From Vulcanimicrobiota bacterium (GTDB lineage: Bacteria > Pseudomonadota > Gammaproteobacteria > Xanthomonadales > Rhodanobacteraceae), in the NCBI GenBank assembly GCA_903970555.1, contig CAJCJD010000120.1, positions 1 through 64,000 on the forward strand: a stretch of DNA of 64,000 bases, given 5' to 3'. A program made the translations under genes and the position numbers. Under the pieces are notes generated by a model. It made no database searches, was not told the DNA's origin, and worked only from the letters and a program-made list of their open reading frames with translations. Shown here piece by piece: positions 1 to 6,579 of this stretch. The stretch's first letter is position 1, and every line of letters starts with the position of its first letter.

Positions 1-180
1 GGGAACCACACCCTTGACGCGCCCCTGCGCCGACGCCGATGGCTTTCCTTGATGCGACGCGGTTTGTCGAGCAGAGCAAGCATGGAGGTTATACGCGTCC
101 CGGCGATTTTTCCTTGAGACGGTTTTGTACGCGCTCGCGCACGCACGAGCAAGCGCGGGCCGCGTTGGCCAGGGGTGGGA
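1..180. other. Window edge, no gene called
   Basis: This is the sequence downstream of the recombinase stop codon. The only open frame is short, overlaps the recombinase on the other strand and has no recognisable features. If region 1 is a mobile element, its end may lie here or beyond the window edge; no attachment site can be identified with certainty. Confidence 0.3.
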
Positions 181-1188
181 TCAGTCGAGGGAGAGCGGCG
201 CGGTGCGAGCGAGCCTGGCCGCCGGATGCGTGGCCGTGTGGATCTCTTTGAGCTTACCGATCGACACGTGCGTGTAGATCTGCGTCGTGTCCAGTCGCGC
301 GTGCCCGAGCAGTTCCTGGATGTAACGGATGTCGGCGCCGTTCTCCAGCATCTGCGTGGCCATCGTGTGCCGCAAGAGATGACACGCGCCACGCTGACGC
401 ACGCCGGCCGCTTCCAGATACCGACGCACGATTGCGGCCAAGCCGTTATTGCCGATGCGCTGGCCGAAGCGATTCAAGAACAACGCAGTGTCTTGTGCAT
501 CGGCCACCAGTTGTGGCCGTGCCGTGTCCAGGTAGCGACGCACCCACGCCAACGCTCGCTCACCGATCGGCACCAGACGATCCTTGCCACCTTTGCCTTG
601 CCGCACACGCACGACGCCATGCACGAAGTCCAGATCGAAGATCGAGAGGTTACGGGCTTCCTGTCGCCGCACGCCGGTGGAGTACAGCAGTTCCAGCAGC
701 GCGCGATCGCGCAGGCCTTGCACGTCGTCGACGTCCGGCAATGCCAAGGCTGCATCCACTTCTTCCGCCTGCAGCCCTTCCGGCAACGTCACGCGCGGCG
801 CGCGTGGCAGATCCAGATCGGCGGCGGGATTGGTGGGGATGTGGTGATGCTTCACCAGCCACCGGAACCAATGGCGTAAATGCGTCAAGGCCAAGCCCTG
901 GCCGCGCAGGCTCAACGGCTCACCGTCCGCCTTGCGGTACTGGAAGAGATGGCGTTGATAGCGCTCCAGGATCGGCAAGGTGATCTCCGAGGGACGCGCC
1001 AAGCCACGATCCCTGCACCACGTCAGGAAGACCGCCAAGGTCTGCCGGCGTGCACGCAGCAGCTCTTCGCTGTAGCCCAGCACCGTCAGCATCTCCAGAT
1101 AGCGACGCATCCACGCCGCCATGCCGTCGGGTGCACTCGGTGCTTCCAGCAGTCGGCGATGCTCGCCGTAATGGCCCTCGCGTGGCAT
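181..1188 (-). CDS. Tyrosine recombinase (XerC/D-like phage integrase)
   Basis: A 335-residue site-specific tyrosine recombinase. The N-terminal third (about residues 25-120) fits a SAM-like core-binding domain, and the C-terminal half carries the catalytic signature: Arg in STGVRRQEARNL, the HxxR box in HLLRHTMATQML, and GHARLDTTQIYTHV with His and the nucleophilic Tyr. All catalytic residues appear present, so the enzyme should be able to cut and rejoin DNA through a covalent phosphotyrosine. It lies 3 bp downstream of the primase-helicase gene on the same strand, so the two are probably one transcript. This pairing suggests an integrase of an integrative or plasmid-like element rather than the housekeeping XerC or XerD, which sit in other contexts. 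Its target site is unknown. Confidence 0.9.
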   Translation of the reverse strand: MPREGHYGEHRRLLEAPSAPDGMAAWMRRYLEMLTVLGYSEELLRARRQTLAVFLTWCRDRGLARPSEITLPILERYQRHLFQYRKADGEPLSLRGQGLALTHLRHWFRWLVKHHHIPTNPAADLDLPRAPRVTLPEGLQAEEVDAALALPDVDDVQGLRDRALLELLYSTGVRRQEARNLSIFDLDFVHGVVRVRQGKGGKDRLVPIGERALAWVRRYLDTARPQLVADAQDTALFLNRFGQRIGNNGLAAIVRRYLEAAGVRQRGACHLLRHTMATQMLENGADIRYIQELLGHARLDTTQIYTHVSIGKLKEIHTATHPAARLARTAPLSLD

Positions 1189-1191
1189 CGC

Positions 1192-4100
1192 TTACGCGCC
1201 CCGCATCGGTCGCGTCGCCACACCGTTACGACGCGATGGCGAGGTGTCATGCCGGCGAGGTGCATGGACGGGCAACGTCGCCACTAAAGAGGTCGATACC
1301 GCTTCATCGCTGAGCTGCGCGGCGATCACATCGGGCCGATGATCGCCCGATACCTCGCCGACCGCCTCCCGACCGGAGGCCGACCACGCGTGTGTTTCCC
1401 CCGACCGATCCGTCATCGTAGACGTAACCAGTATGTCCACGTCGACCAGGCCGATCAGTTGGCGATGCGTGCCGTCGATATCCCCGCTAAACACAAGTTC
1501 GTAGTGGAAGCGCGCACCGGTGCGATGCACGATCAAGTATTCGTGGTCTTCCAGTCGAGCCAGATGCAGCTTGAGCTGCGTATCGCCGCGCTGGGTCGCA
1601 TCGCGCAGCTCGCGCCGAGTAAAGCGTACCTGGGAGCGTGCGAGGTGTTGCGCCTTCTGGCACGCCTCCACATACGTCACCACATCGCCCAGCACACGCC
1701 GCGTTTGCGGTGGCAGATCATCGAGCGAGCGGCCCAGCACGTCGCCGGCCAAGCGGTTGGCCAGCGCGATATCGGCGCGCGTCACTTCGATGTAGTCGAG
1801 CTGGCCGGCACGCTTGATCTCGCGCTGATGCTGATGCAGGAAGGCAATGGCATCGATCAAGGTCAGATACTTCGCATGATCGCGGCGTAGCCGCGGTGAT
1901 TCGCTTCGGAAGGTCAGTTGCTCCGCATAGGGATTCACCACCGCGATGGGACGCAACAAGCGCTGCGCGTTTTGATGCAGCGTGCGGATCGCCGTCGATG
2001 ACTGCGCGGCCAACAAGCCTTCCAGGGTGCGTCCCTGCCGCTGCCGGCGATGGATTGCTTCGGTCTGTTCGCGGCTTTCGTTGATGGTCAGTACCAGGCA
2101 GCGATTGAGCAGTTCTTCGTCGATCTCGATCGCGGTCGTGGTCAGGAACAACATCACTGGACCTTCGACGCGGTATTCCTCGGTGACCAGCTTGCCGGTG
2201 GTGGGATCTTTGCCGGTACTGGCGATGGTCAGTTCACCCTGCGATTGCAGCAGTTTCAGTGCATACGCTGCTTGGCGCACACCTTCTTCTTCGGCGATGG
2301 CCAGGATCTTATGTTTGAGGTCGCCTTCGCCCAGGTAAAACAGCGATTGCCCCGTCATCGCCGAGTAGTGCACGCGCTGTTCTTCGGGCATCAGCGCGAG
2401 CAGCGTATCCATCACGGTGGATTTGCCGGCGGCACTGGTGGACTGGATCAAGATCGCGAGTGGTTTATCGAGCCGACGCGACACGCATGCGAGATAACCG
2501 ACGAGCGCGGTGTGGTCTTCACCCACCACGCCTAACGCGGCGACATCCGCCACGATGCGATCGACCAGTGCCGGATCGCGCAGCAACGCCATCGCGGCGT
2601 CCTGCTCTTCGGGCAACAGCTCCGGCGCTGATGCGGTGGTGGTTTTCGGCGCCTGGCGTGCACGGATCAGCTCGTCCTGCCGCAGCTCCACCGCACGCAG
2701 CAGCTTGGCCAGATCCTCCTTTATCGCTTCTTCGCTCACGCCCAGCTCGAGGCTGGCCTGCTTGCACCATCCCTGCCGCTGCCGCGCGGCATACAGCTCC
2801 ACCGTGTCGATGTGCAGGTACGTGGCCCGCTGCACTTTGATCCACACCTTGAGCTGTTCATAGCCGCTGTTCTTCTCGATGCCACGCACCACGTACGCGC
2901 GATCGTCCAGCGTCACGCGCAGCTCGCGCTCATCGACCTCTACCGGCAGCGCCGGTGCCGCCTGCGGCAACGGCGAGGCGGCTAAGACGGGAAGCTCAGG
3001 TACGGGCTCCGGTGTCGGATCGAGGGCCGGCGACGGTGCGATGACGACCGGCGACGCCGGACTGTCGCATGCGACAGTCGTCGTGATCGGTGCCGCCACG
3101 CCGTTACCGACCCATGACGCTGAGCGGATCACCACGCTCAAGCTCTGGCTCGCCGGCGTGACGGCGAGCGCGTACTCGTTCGCATCCATGCCTTTCGGGA
3201 AGTGGATGCGGTAACACGCGATGCCCACCGTCATCAGCTGTTTCGCTAACTTTTCAGCGGCCGCGTCGCCGGCGGCATCACGGTCATAGGCGATCAGCAC
3301 GCGTTCGGTGCCGTAGCGCAGGAAGGCGGCTAAGTGATCAGCGGTGAAGCCTTCCACGCCATACGCAGCGGTGACGTTGCGATAGCCCGCGCACCAGAAG
3401 GTCATCGCATCGATCAACGCTTCGCACAGGATGATCTCACTGCTGGCTTGCACGGCCTCGATGTTCCACAGCCCGCGATGCGGACCGGGCAGATACAGAT
3501 GCAGCGGCGTGCCGGTGCGCAGGTTGGGCGTGATCTTGCGGCCGTAGATTTCGGCGACGTCACCGTGTTCGTCCAGCACCGGGATCACCAGCGAGCCGTT
3601 GAAGTGCTCGTGGCCCGAGTCACGTATCAGCCCCAAGGCCTGCAGGCGCGTGCGGATCTCGCCCCCGGCCTTGCGATTCTTTTCCGGTAACCGCAGGCCC
3701 AAGGTGCGATTGGCAAAGCCCAGCTGGAAGCGTTCGATCAGCTCGGGATGATTCAAGCCGCGCGACTGCAGATAGGCCGTCGCTTCGGGGCTTTGCTTCA
3801 AGGTGTCGTGGTAATACTCGATCACCTGACGTAGCAGTGCTTTGTCGTCGGCGTCGTGCGCGACGGGGGCGGGCAATTTCGTGATCGTCGAGCGTCGCAC
3901 GCTGTCGCCGGTTGAGAGCGACGACACACCGTCGCGCAGCCGTTCCACCGCATGGCGGAAGCTCACGCCTTCGCTTTTCATCACCCAGTCGATCACGCTG
4001 CCACCGGTCTGGCACGCACCCAGGCAGTGCCACAGGTTCTTCGAGGGCGAGACCAACAGCGAGGGGGTTTTGTCGTCGTGGAAGGGGCAGCGGCCGATCC

Positions 4101-4206
4101 AGTCCGCCCCCTGCTTGGTCAACGCCACGCCACGCGCTTCCACCAGGTAGCGTATCGACACCTCGTCCTTCAACCGTTCCAGTTCGCGCTCGGGGATGCG
4201 GGCCAT
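1192..4206 (-). CDS. CHC2 zinc-finger/TOPRIM primase fused to an ATPase-helicase-like domain
   Basis: A 1004-residue multidomain replication protein. Residues 37-66 form a DnaG-type CHC2 zinc finger (C40, H43, C61, C65; the last pair is spaced CxxxC rather than the usual CxxC). A primase-like middle region follows, then a TOPRIM fold with the conserved Glu in ILCEALIDAM (E262) and the acidic pair in LIAYDRDAAGD (D308, D310). A Pro/Ala-rich linker at about 380-425 leads to a C-terminal part with a Walker A motif in STSAAGKSTVMD (K595). The architecture (primase plus ATPase in one chain) is typical of mobile-element replication proteins rather than chromosomal DnaG. Its start is divergent from an XRE regulator with an operator-like region in between, and its stop abuts the recombinase gene. 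I infer that it primes replication of the element. Confidence 0.85.
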   Translation of the reverse strand: MARIPERELERLKDEVSIRYLVEARGVALTKQGADWIGRCPFHDDKTPSLLVSPSKNLWHCLGACQTGGSVIDWVMKSEGVSFRHAVERLRDGVSSLSTGDSVRRSTITKLPAPVAHDADDKALLRQVIEYYHDTLKQSPEATAYLQSRGLNHPELIERFQLGFANRTLGLRLPEKNRKAGGEIRTRLQALGLIRDSGHEHFNGSLVIPVLDEHGDVAEIYGRKITPNLRTGTPLHLYLPGPHRGLWNIEAVQASSEIILCEALIDAMTFWCAGYRNVTAAYGVEGFTADHLAAFLRYGTERVLIAYDRDAAGDAAAEKLAKQLMTVGIACYRIHFPKGMDANEYALAVTPASQSLSVVIRSASWVGNGVAAPITTTVACDSPASPVVIAPSPALDPTPEPVPELPVLAASPLPQAAPALPVEVDERELRVTLDDRAYVVRGIEKNSGYEQLKVWIKVQRATYLHIDTVELYAARQRQGWCKQASLELGVSEEAIKEDLAKLLRAVELRQDELIRARQAPKTTTASAPELLPEEQDAAMALLRDPALVDRIVADVAALGVVGEDHTALVGYLACVSRRLDKPLAILIQSTSAAGKSTVMDTLLALMPEEQRVHYSAMTGQSLFYLGEGDLKHKILAIAEEEGVRQAAYALKLLQSQGELTIASTGKDPTTGKLVTEEYRVEGPVMLFLTTTAIEIDEELLNRCLVLTINESREQTEAIHRRQRQGRTLEGLLAAQSSTAIRTLHQNAQRLLRPIAVVNPYAEQLTFRSESPRLRRDHAKYLTLIDAIAFLHQHQREIKRAGQLDYIEVTRADIALANRLAGDVLGRSLDDLPPQTRRVLGDVVTYVEACQKAQHLARSQVRFTRRELRDATQRGDTQLKLHLARLEDHEYLIVHRTGARFHYELVFSGDIDGTHRQLIGLVDVDILVTSTMTDRSGETHAWSASGREAVGEVSGDHRPDVIAAQLSDEAVSTSLVATLPVHAPRRHDTSPSRRNGVATRPMRGA

Positions 4207-4240
4207 AAAACGGGTCTCCGGCTAAAAACCTGTCAAGGGG

Positions 4241-4296
4241 TTCTGAGTAAAAATAACTTGATGACAGAGTACCCTGATTCTGAGTACAGTCAACAA
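4241..4296. promoter_or_regulatory. Divergent promoter/operator candidate between primase and XRE regulator
   Basis: The 111-bp gap between the divergent primase and regulator genes contains the direct repeat TTCTGAGTA at 4241-4249 and 4278-4286 (37 bp apart). It also has an imperfect inverted repeat, TTGATGAC at 4258-4265 and GTCAACAA at 4289-4296 (7 of 8 positions pair). TTGACT on the minus strand (4287-4292) could be a -35 element for the primase. This arrangement is what an autoregulating XRE repressor would bind. The site is inferred; no binding consensus is known for this protein. Confidence 0.4.
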
Positions 4297-4317
4297 AGAT
4301 CCCTTGGAGTCAACCCT

Positions 4318-4707
4318 ATGCTCGGTGCATCCCTTAAACACGCGATGCCCATGGCAGCTAAAGAGAAGGCTTTCTACGAACGCCTCGGTCGGCGGATCGC
4401 CGAGCGCCGCAAGGCGCTGGATATCACACAGACCGAGCTGGCCCAGACCCTCGGTATCGCTCAGCAGACGATGGCCCACTACGAGGGTGGCGTGTCCCGC
4501 ATCGCGGTCGCTCTACTGCCAACGTTGGCCAGAGGGCTCGATACAACCGTTGAAGAGCTGATCGGCGATGACACCAGACGCAGTAGTAAGCGCGGCCCAG
4601 CATCACGGCTACAGCAGCAGCTAGATCAGGTTAGCCAGCTCCCCAAGGCGAAGCAGAAGTTCGTCAGCGAGATGCTGGACACGGTGTTGCAGCAAGCGAG
4701 TCGCTAG
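4318..4707 (+). CDS. XRE-family helix-turn-helix transcriptional regulator
   Basis: A 129-residue DNA-binding protein with one Cro/C1-type helix-turn-helix in residues 18-75: RRIAERRKALDITQTELAQT, followed by LGIAQQTMAHYEGG and LLPTLARGLDTTVEELIG. The C-terminal 50 residues are a Gln/Lys-rich helical tail, possibly for dimerisation. I chose the ATG at 4318 because TTGGAG sits about 9 bp upstream; an in-frame ATG at 4261 lies inside the operator-like repeat, and ATGs at 4345 and 4351 lack a good ribosome site. It is divergent from the primase-helicase gene and is followed by a strong terminator. By analogy with phage and ICE repressors it probably controls primase and integrase expression; this is inference from position. 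Confidence 0.85.
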   Translation: MLGASLKHAMPMAAKEKAFYERLGRRIAERRKALDITQTELAQTLGIAQQTMAHYEGGVSRIAVALLPTLARGLDTTVEELIGDDTRRSSKRGPASRLQQQLDQVSQLPKAKQKFVSEMLDTVLQQASR

Positions 4708-4750
4708 GCGACTAAGAGATAACGATTCGGCTACAGCGCCGATCGCATAG

Positions 4751-4800
4751 CACCCGCTTCACAGGCCGCGACAGTGGCCTGAGTGGCGGGTGTTTTTATT
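4751..4800 (+). terminator. Rho-independent terminator of the XRE gene
   Basis: A long stem starts with CACCCGC (4751-4757), which pairs with GCGGGTG (4786-4792). An inner CAGGCC/GGCCTG stem (4762-4767 and 4776-4781) extends it, and TTTTTATT follows. It lies 43 bp after the XRE stop codon. Confidence 0.85.
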
Positions 4801-4842
4801 TCTATAAAGATTTAGCTGGCTAAATTTCAAAGGCCATCAGCG

Positions 4843-4859
4843 TGACCCAACCTGGGTCA
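4843..4859. repeat. Palindromic repeat copy 1: TGACCC-AACCT-GGGTCA
   Basis: The arms TGACCC (4843-4848) and GGGTCA (4854-4859) are perfect inverted repeats around the spacer AACCT. An identical copy, including the asymmetric spacer and one extra 5' G, lies at 5095-5111. The two copies bracket the VbhA-like antitoxin gene; this one is just past its 3' end. Confidence 0.8.
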
Positions 4860-4869
4860 GCAAGAACCG

Positions 4870-5079
4870 CTACGGCTCTTTCGGTGGATCGTATAACGCG
4901 CCGGCAGCCACGCGTTCGCGTAGGTGACGCAGCACCTCGTCCATCTCGATCTCGCCGCGTGCAAAACGGTATAGGTCTTCCGACGTCACAGCATCAACGC
5001 GCAGACCTTCTAGGCGCACCGAAGCGATGCCGTTGGCCACCGCTGCGTACCGCTTGCGCATTTCCTGTTCGTCGATCAT
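4870..5079 (-). CDS. VbhA-like antitoxin (orphan)
   Basis: A 69-residue protein from the ATG at 5079 (GGAAA a few bases upstream); a start at 5133 is also open. Residues 3-55 read EQEMRKRYAAVANG, then IASVRLEGL, then YRFARGEIEMDEVLRHL. From memory this matches the VbhA antitoxin pattern: a helix ending in a (S/A)xRLEG motif, a spacer, and a 'GEI...dev' helix. VbhA-type antitoxins block the active site of Fic-domain toxins that AMPylate targets. No Fic toxin (HPFxxGNGR motif) is visible next to it or anywhere in the window, so it is either a remnant, acts on a toxin elsewhere, or has another role such as an anti-toxin or anti-restriction factor. It is downstream of, and probably co-transcribed with, the RHH-like gene and is flanked by the two palindromic repeats. 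Confidence 0.65.
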   Translation of the reverse strand: MIDEQEMRKRYAAVANGIASVRLEGLRVDAVTSEDLYRFARGEIEMDEVLRHLRERVAAGALYDPPKEP

Positions 5080-5094
5080 GCGTATTTCCGATGG

Positions 5095-5111
5095 TGACCC
5101 AACCTGGGTCA
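5095..5111. repeat. Palindromic repeat copy 2: TGACCC-AACCT-GGGTCA
   Basis: Identical to the copy at 4843-4859. The arms are TGACCC (5095-5100) and GGGTCA (5106-5111). The right arm overlaps the TGA stop codon of the RHH-like gene and the whole element sits just upstream of the antitoxin start, where it could act as an operator. Confidence 0.8.
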
Positions 5112-5462
5112 CGCCGACTCGCCGGCCTGCCATGCCCCGATGCCAAGTCGTTGCAGCTCGCTTTGCACGCTTCGCACATGCTGCGGGTTAGCCACCGCAC
5201 GCAGCAGTAACAGGATTTCCAGAAGGATCCTAGATGTGTCTGCCGGCGCGGCATCGTCACGGTATTGATCGGGCTTCCGGCGACTCAGGTCATCGACGGC
5301 ATACCCCAACACCCGGATGGCATCGGCCATGTTGTCACCGGCGGCCAGTCTTCGCTTGAGATACGTCGACAACGGCAACGGCTTTGGGAACGCCTCCGCA
5401 GCCATCGCTTCATAGCGCGCGTGTTCTTCATCGCTGAAGCGGATGGGTATCACCTTCGCCAT
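5109..5462 (-). CDS. Ribbon-helix-helix-like small protein, possible relaxosome accessory factor
   Basis: A 117-residue protein. The N-terminus MAKVIPIRFSDEEHARYEAM followed by LSTYLKRRLAAGD is typical of ribbon-helix-helix proteins of the MobC/CopG sort: a beta strand with IRFSDEE, a helix, a turn with PLSTYLKRRL. The rest is helical with an Arg/Leu-rich segment (ILLEILLLLRAVANPQ) that could be a coiled coil. I chose the ATG at 5462 because GGAAG lies 8 bp upstream; the GTG at 5504 falls inside the promoter. The -10-like TATACAAT and a perfect 18-bp palindrome are directly upstream. MobC-like proteins usually sit next to an origin of transfer, and a hairpin-rich non-coding region lies on the expected side here. 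No relaxase is seen in the window, so the mobilisation role is inference. Confidence 0.6.
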   Translation of the reverse strand: MAKVIPIRFSDEEHARYEAMAAEAFPKPLPLSTYLKRRLAAGDNMADAIRVLGYAVDDLSRRKPDQYRDDAAPADTSRILLEILLLLRAVANPQHVRSVQSELQRLGIGAWQAGESA

Positions 5463-5483
5463 CGCATTTGCTTCCATCTGCCG

Positions 5484-5525
5484 TGTATATAAATTGTATA
5501 GCACCTGATGGCTTATCTAAGCCAT
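5484..5525 (-). promoter_or_regulatory. Promoter with palindromic operator candidate upstream of the RHH-like gene
   Basis: On the minus strand an AT-rich stretch with TATACAATTTATATA (about 5487-5501) can supply a -10 box. Just upstream is a perfect palindrome, ATGGCTTA-TC-TAAGCCAT, at 5508-5525 (8-bp arms). RHH proteins commonly repress their own promoters by binding such palindromes. Confidence 0.5.
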
Positions 5526-5889
5526 TTATGCCATGAGGCGTATAGATGGTGCGATATGTTTTCACTCTAAATACTGAGCCATCACACAGCAAAAGTGCTT
5601 CAACATCATGAGGTTAAGCACTCCTCGGAGAGGAGCGTCCTGTGTGTGGCGCGATTTAAGGGTTAAGGGAACCGCCAACGGCCCGCAAACACCCCTAAAA
5701 AGCGTGAGATTTCACGCCAAGAGGGTCCACCACCATCACCGTGGCCCATCGGGCCACGGACAGATACACGGATGATGCAAAGGTGAGACAGAAGTCAGAC
5801 GAAGGTGATGCACGAATGCTCGTTGCTAATACAACGATGAGCCAAACGTGATGCACATTTAATACAAAATCCATGCGCGATGCGCGTGG
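5526..5889. other. Non-coding block rich in inverted repeats; candidate oriT/oriV
   Basis: No credible protein gene occurs here. The block holds AGTGCTT/AAGCACT (5594-5600 and 5616-5622), CTCCTC-GGA-GAGGAG (5621-5635), GCGTGA-GATT-TCACGC (5702-5717) and CCGTGGCCC-ATC-GGGCCACGG (5739-5759). It also has a tandem heptamer TTAAGGG twice at 5656-5669. With the palindrome at 5508-5525 this makes five stem-loops in about 250 bp. None has a T tract, so they are not simple terminators. Next to a MobC-like gene and a primase-bearing element, an origin of transfer or replication is a reasonable guess. Confidence 0.4.
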
Positions 5890-6105
5890 TTAGTCGCGTG
5901 GCTTACGGTGCGGAGCGACAACAGTGCGATGGATACCTGGGCGCGTCCACTTCGCATCGGGCGAGCTGGGCGGGATGTCGCTGCAATCGATGTCGCTGTC
6001 CGGCATGGCAGCCAAGCGGACGAGCATCGCCTGCTCGTCGGCGCTCAGTGGCGTGTCGGCGTTGAGGGTGAACGTCACGGCTTTTATAGTCGTCCGTTTG
6101 CTCAC
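5890..6105 (-). CDS. Small BrnA-like/antitoxin-like protein
   Basis: A 71-residue ORF counted from a GTG at 6105; a TTG at 6126 is also open and neither has a clear ribosome site. The central segment LSADEQAMLVRLAAMPDSDI followed by DCSDIPP resembles the 'aLpDeeIDtSDiP' segment that is common in BrnA-type antitoxins and related short proteins next to RelE-like toxins. I recognise this pattern from memory only. No BrnT-like toxin gene is adjacent: upstream is the RHS immunity region and downstream the hairpin-rich block. It may be an orphan antitoxin or the remnant of a toxin-antitoxin pair. Confidence 0.45.
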   Translation of the reverse strand: MSKRTTIKAVTFTLNADTPLSADEQAMLVRLAAMPDSDIDCSDIPPSSPDAKWTRPGIHRTVVAPHRKPRD

Positions 6106-6183
6106 GCCAGTGGACCGTTTACACAAAATCTAGGGCAGGCCCCATAGGCTGCCACATTAGAAGCAAACCTGGCCGCCTTCGAT

Positions 6184-6579
6184 TTATTCAACGCAATCTT
6201 GGATATACAAAAGCTCGCCTATGTAAGGAAATCTTTCCTTTAAGTCCGGTGCAATTTTTGAAACCAACCAATCTTTCCAGAGCTTTGCGGACTTTGTTCC
6301 AAAAAGTCGAATACGTAGCTCAGATTTACTACCCAAACTTGCCATGGGAGCACGGAGAAATTCGTCGCTATAAACGAGAACTTCATCTTTCTTTACTTCC
6401 AAATTCGCTCCCGTAGACCAAGTGCGTGTCCAAGTCTTGTTCGCACCCATCCATGCATCGCTAAACCACTCATCAATCACTTTGCAAATATTGTCGGGCG
6501 CTCCTTCTAAGAGTTGGAGGCCAACATCGACGCAAAAGGAACCGTCAACTTTTCGAGATGGAAATTTTACGGTATTCAT
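6184..6579 (-). CDS. Candidate immunity protein for the RHS toxin
   Basis: A 131-residue cytosolic-looking protein with no signal peptide and no family I can name. It is mixed alpha/beta with aromatic clusters (VIDEWFSDAWMG, LWKDWLVSKI). Its ATG overlaps the stop of the RHS gene by 4 bp (6576-6579), so the two are translationally coupled. The position immediately after the variable toxin tip, the small size and the AT-richer base composition shared with that tip are the standard signs of a cognate immunity gene. Function is inferred from position only. Nothing else follows in the operon. Confidence 0.6.
   Translation of the reverse strand: MNTVKFPSRKVDGSFCVDVGLQLLEGAPDNICKVIDEWFSDAWMGANKTWTRTWSTGANLEVKKDEVLVYSDEFLRAPMASLGSKSELRIRLFGTKSAKLWKDWLVSKIAPDLKERFPYIGELLYIQDCVE

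Noticed and set aside
175-879. Plus-strand frame over the recombinase
   Set aside because: Shadow of the recombinase gene, whose catalytic motifs are intact on the minus strand.
5508-5759. CRISPR-like or terminator array
   Set aside because: The stems differ in sequence and spacing and have no T tracts or regular spacers, so neither reading fits.
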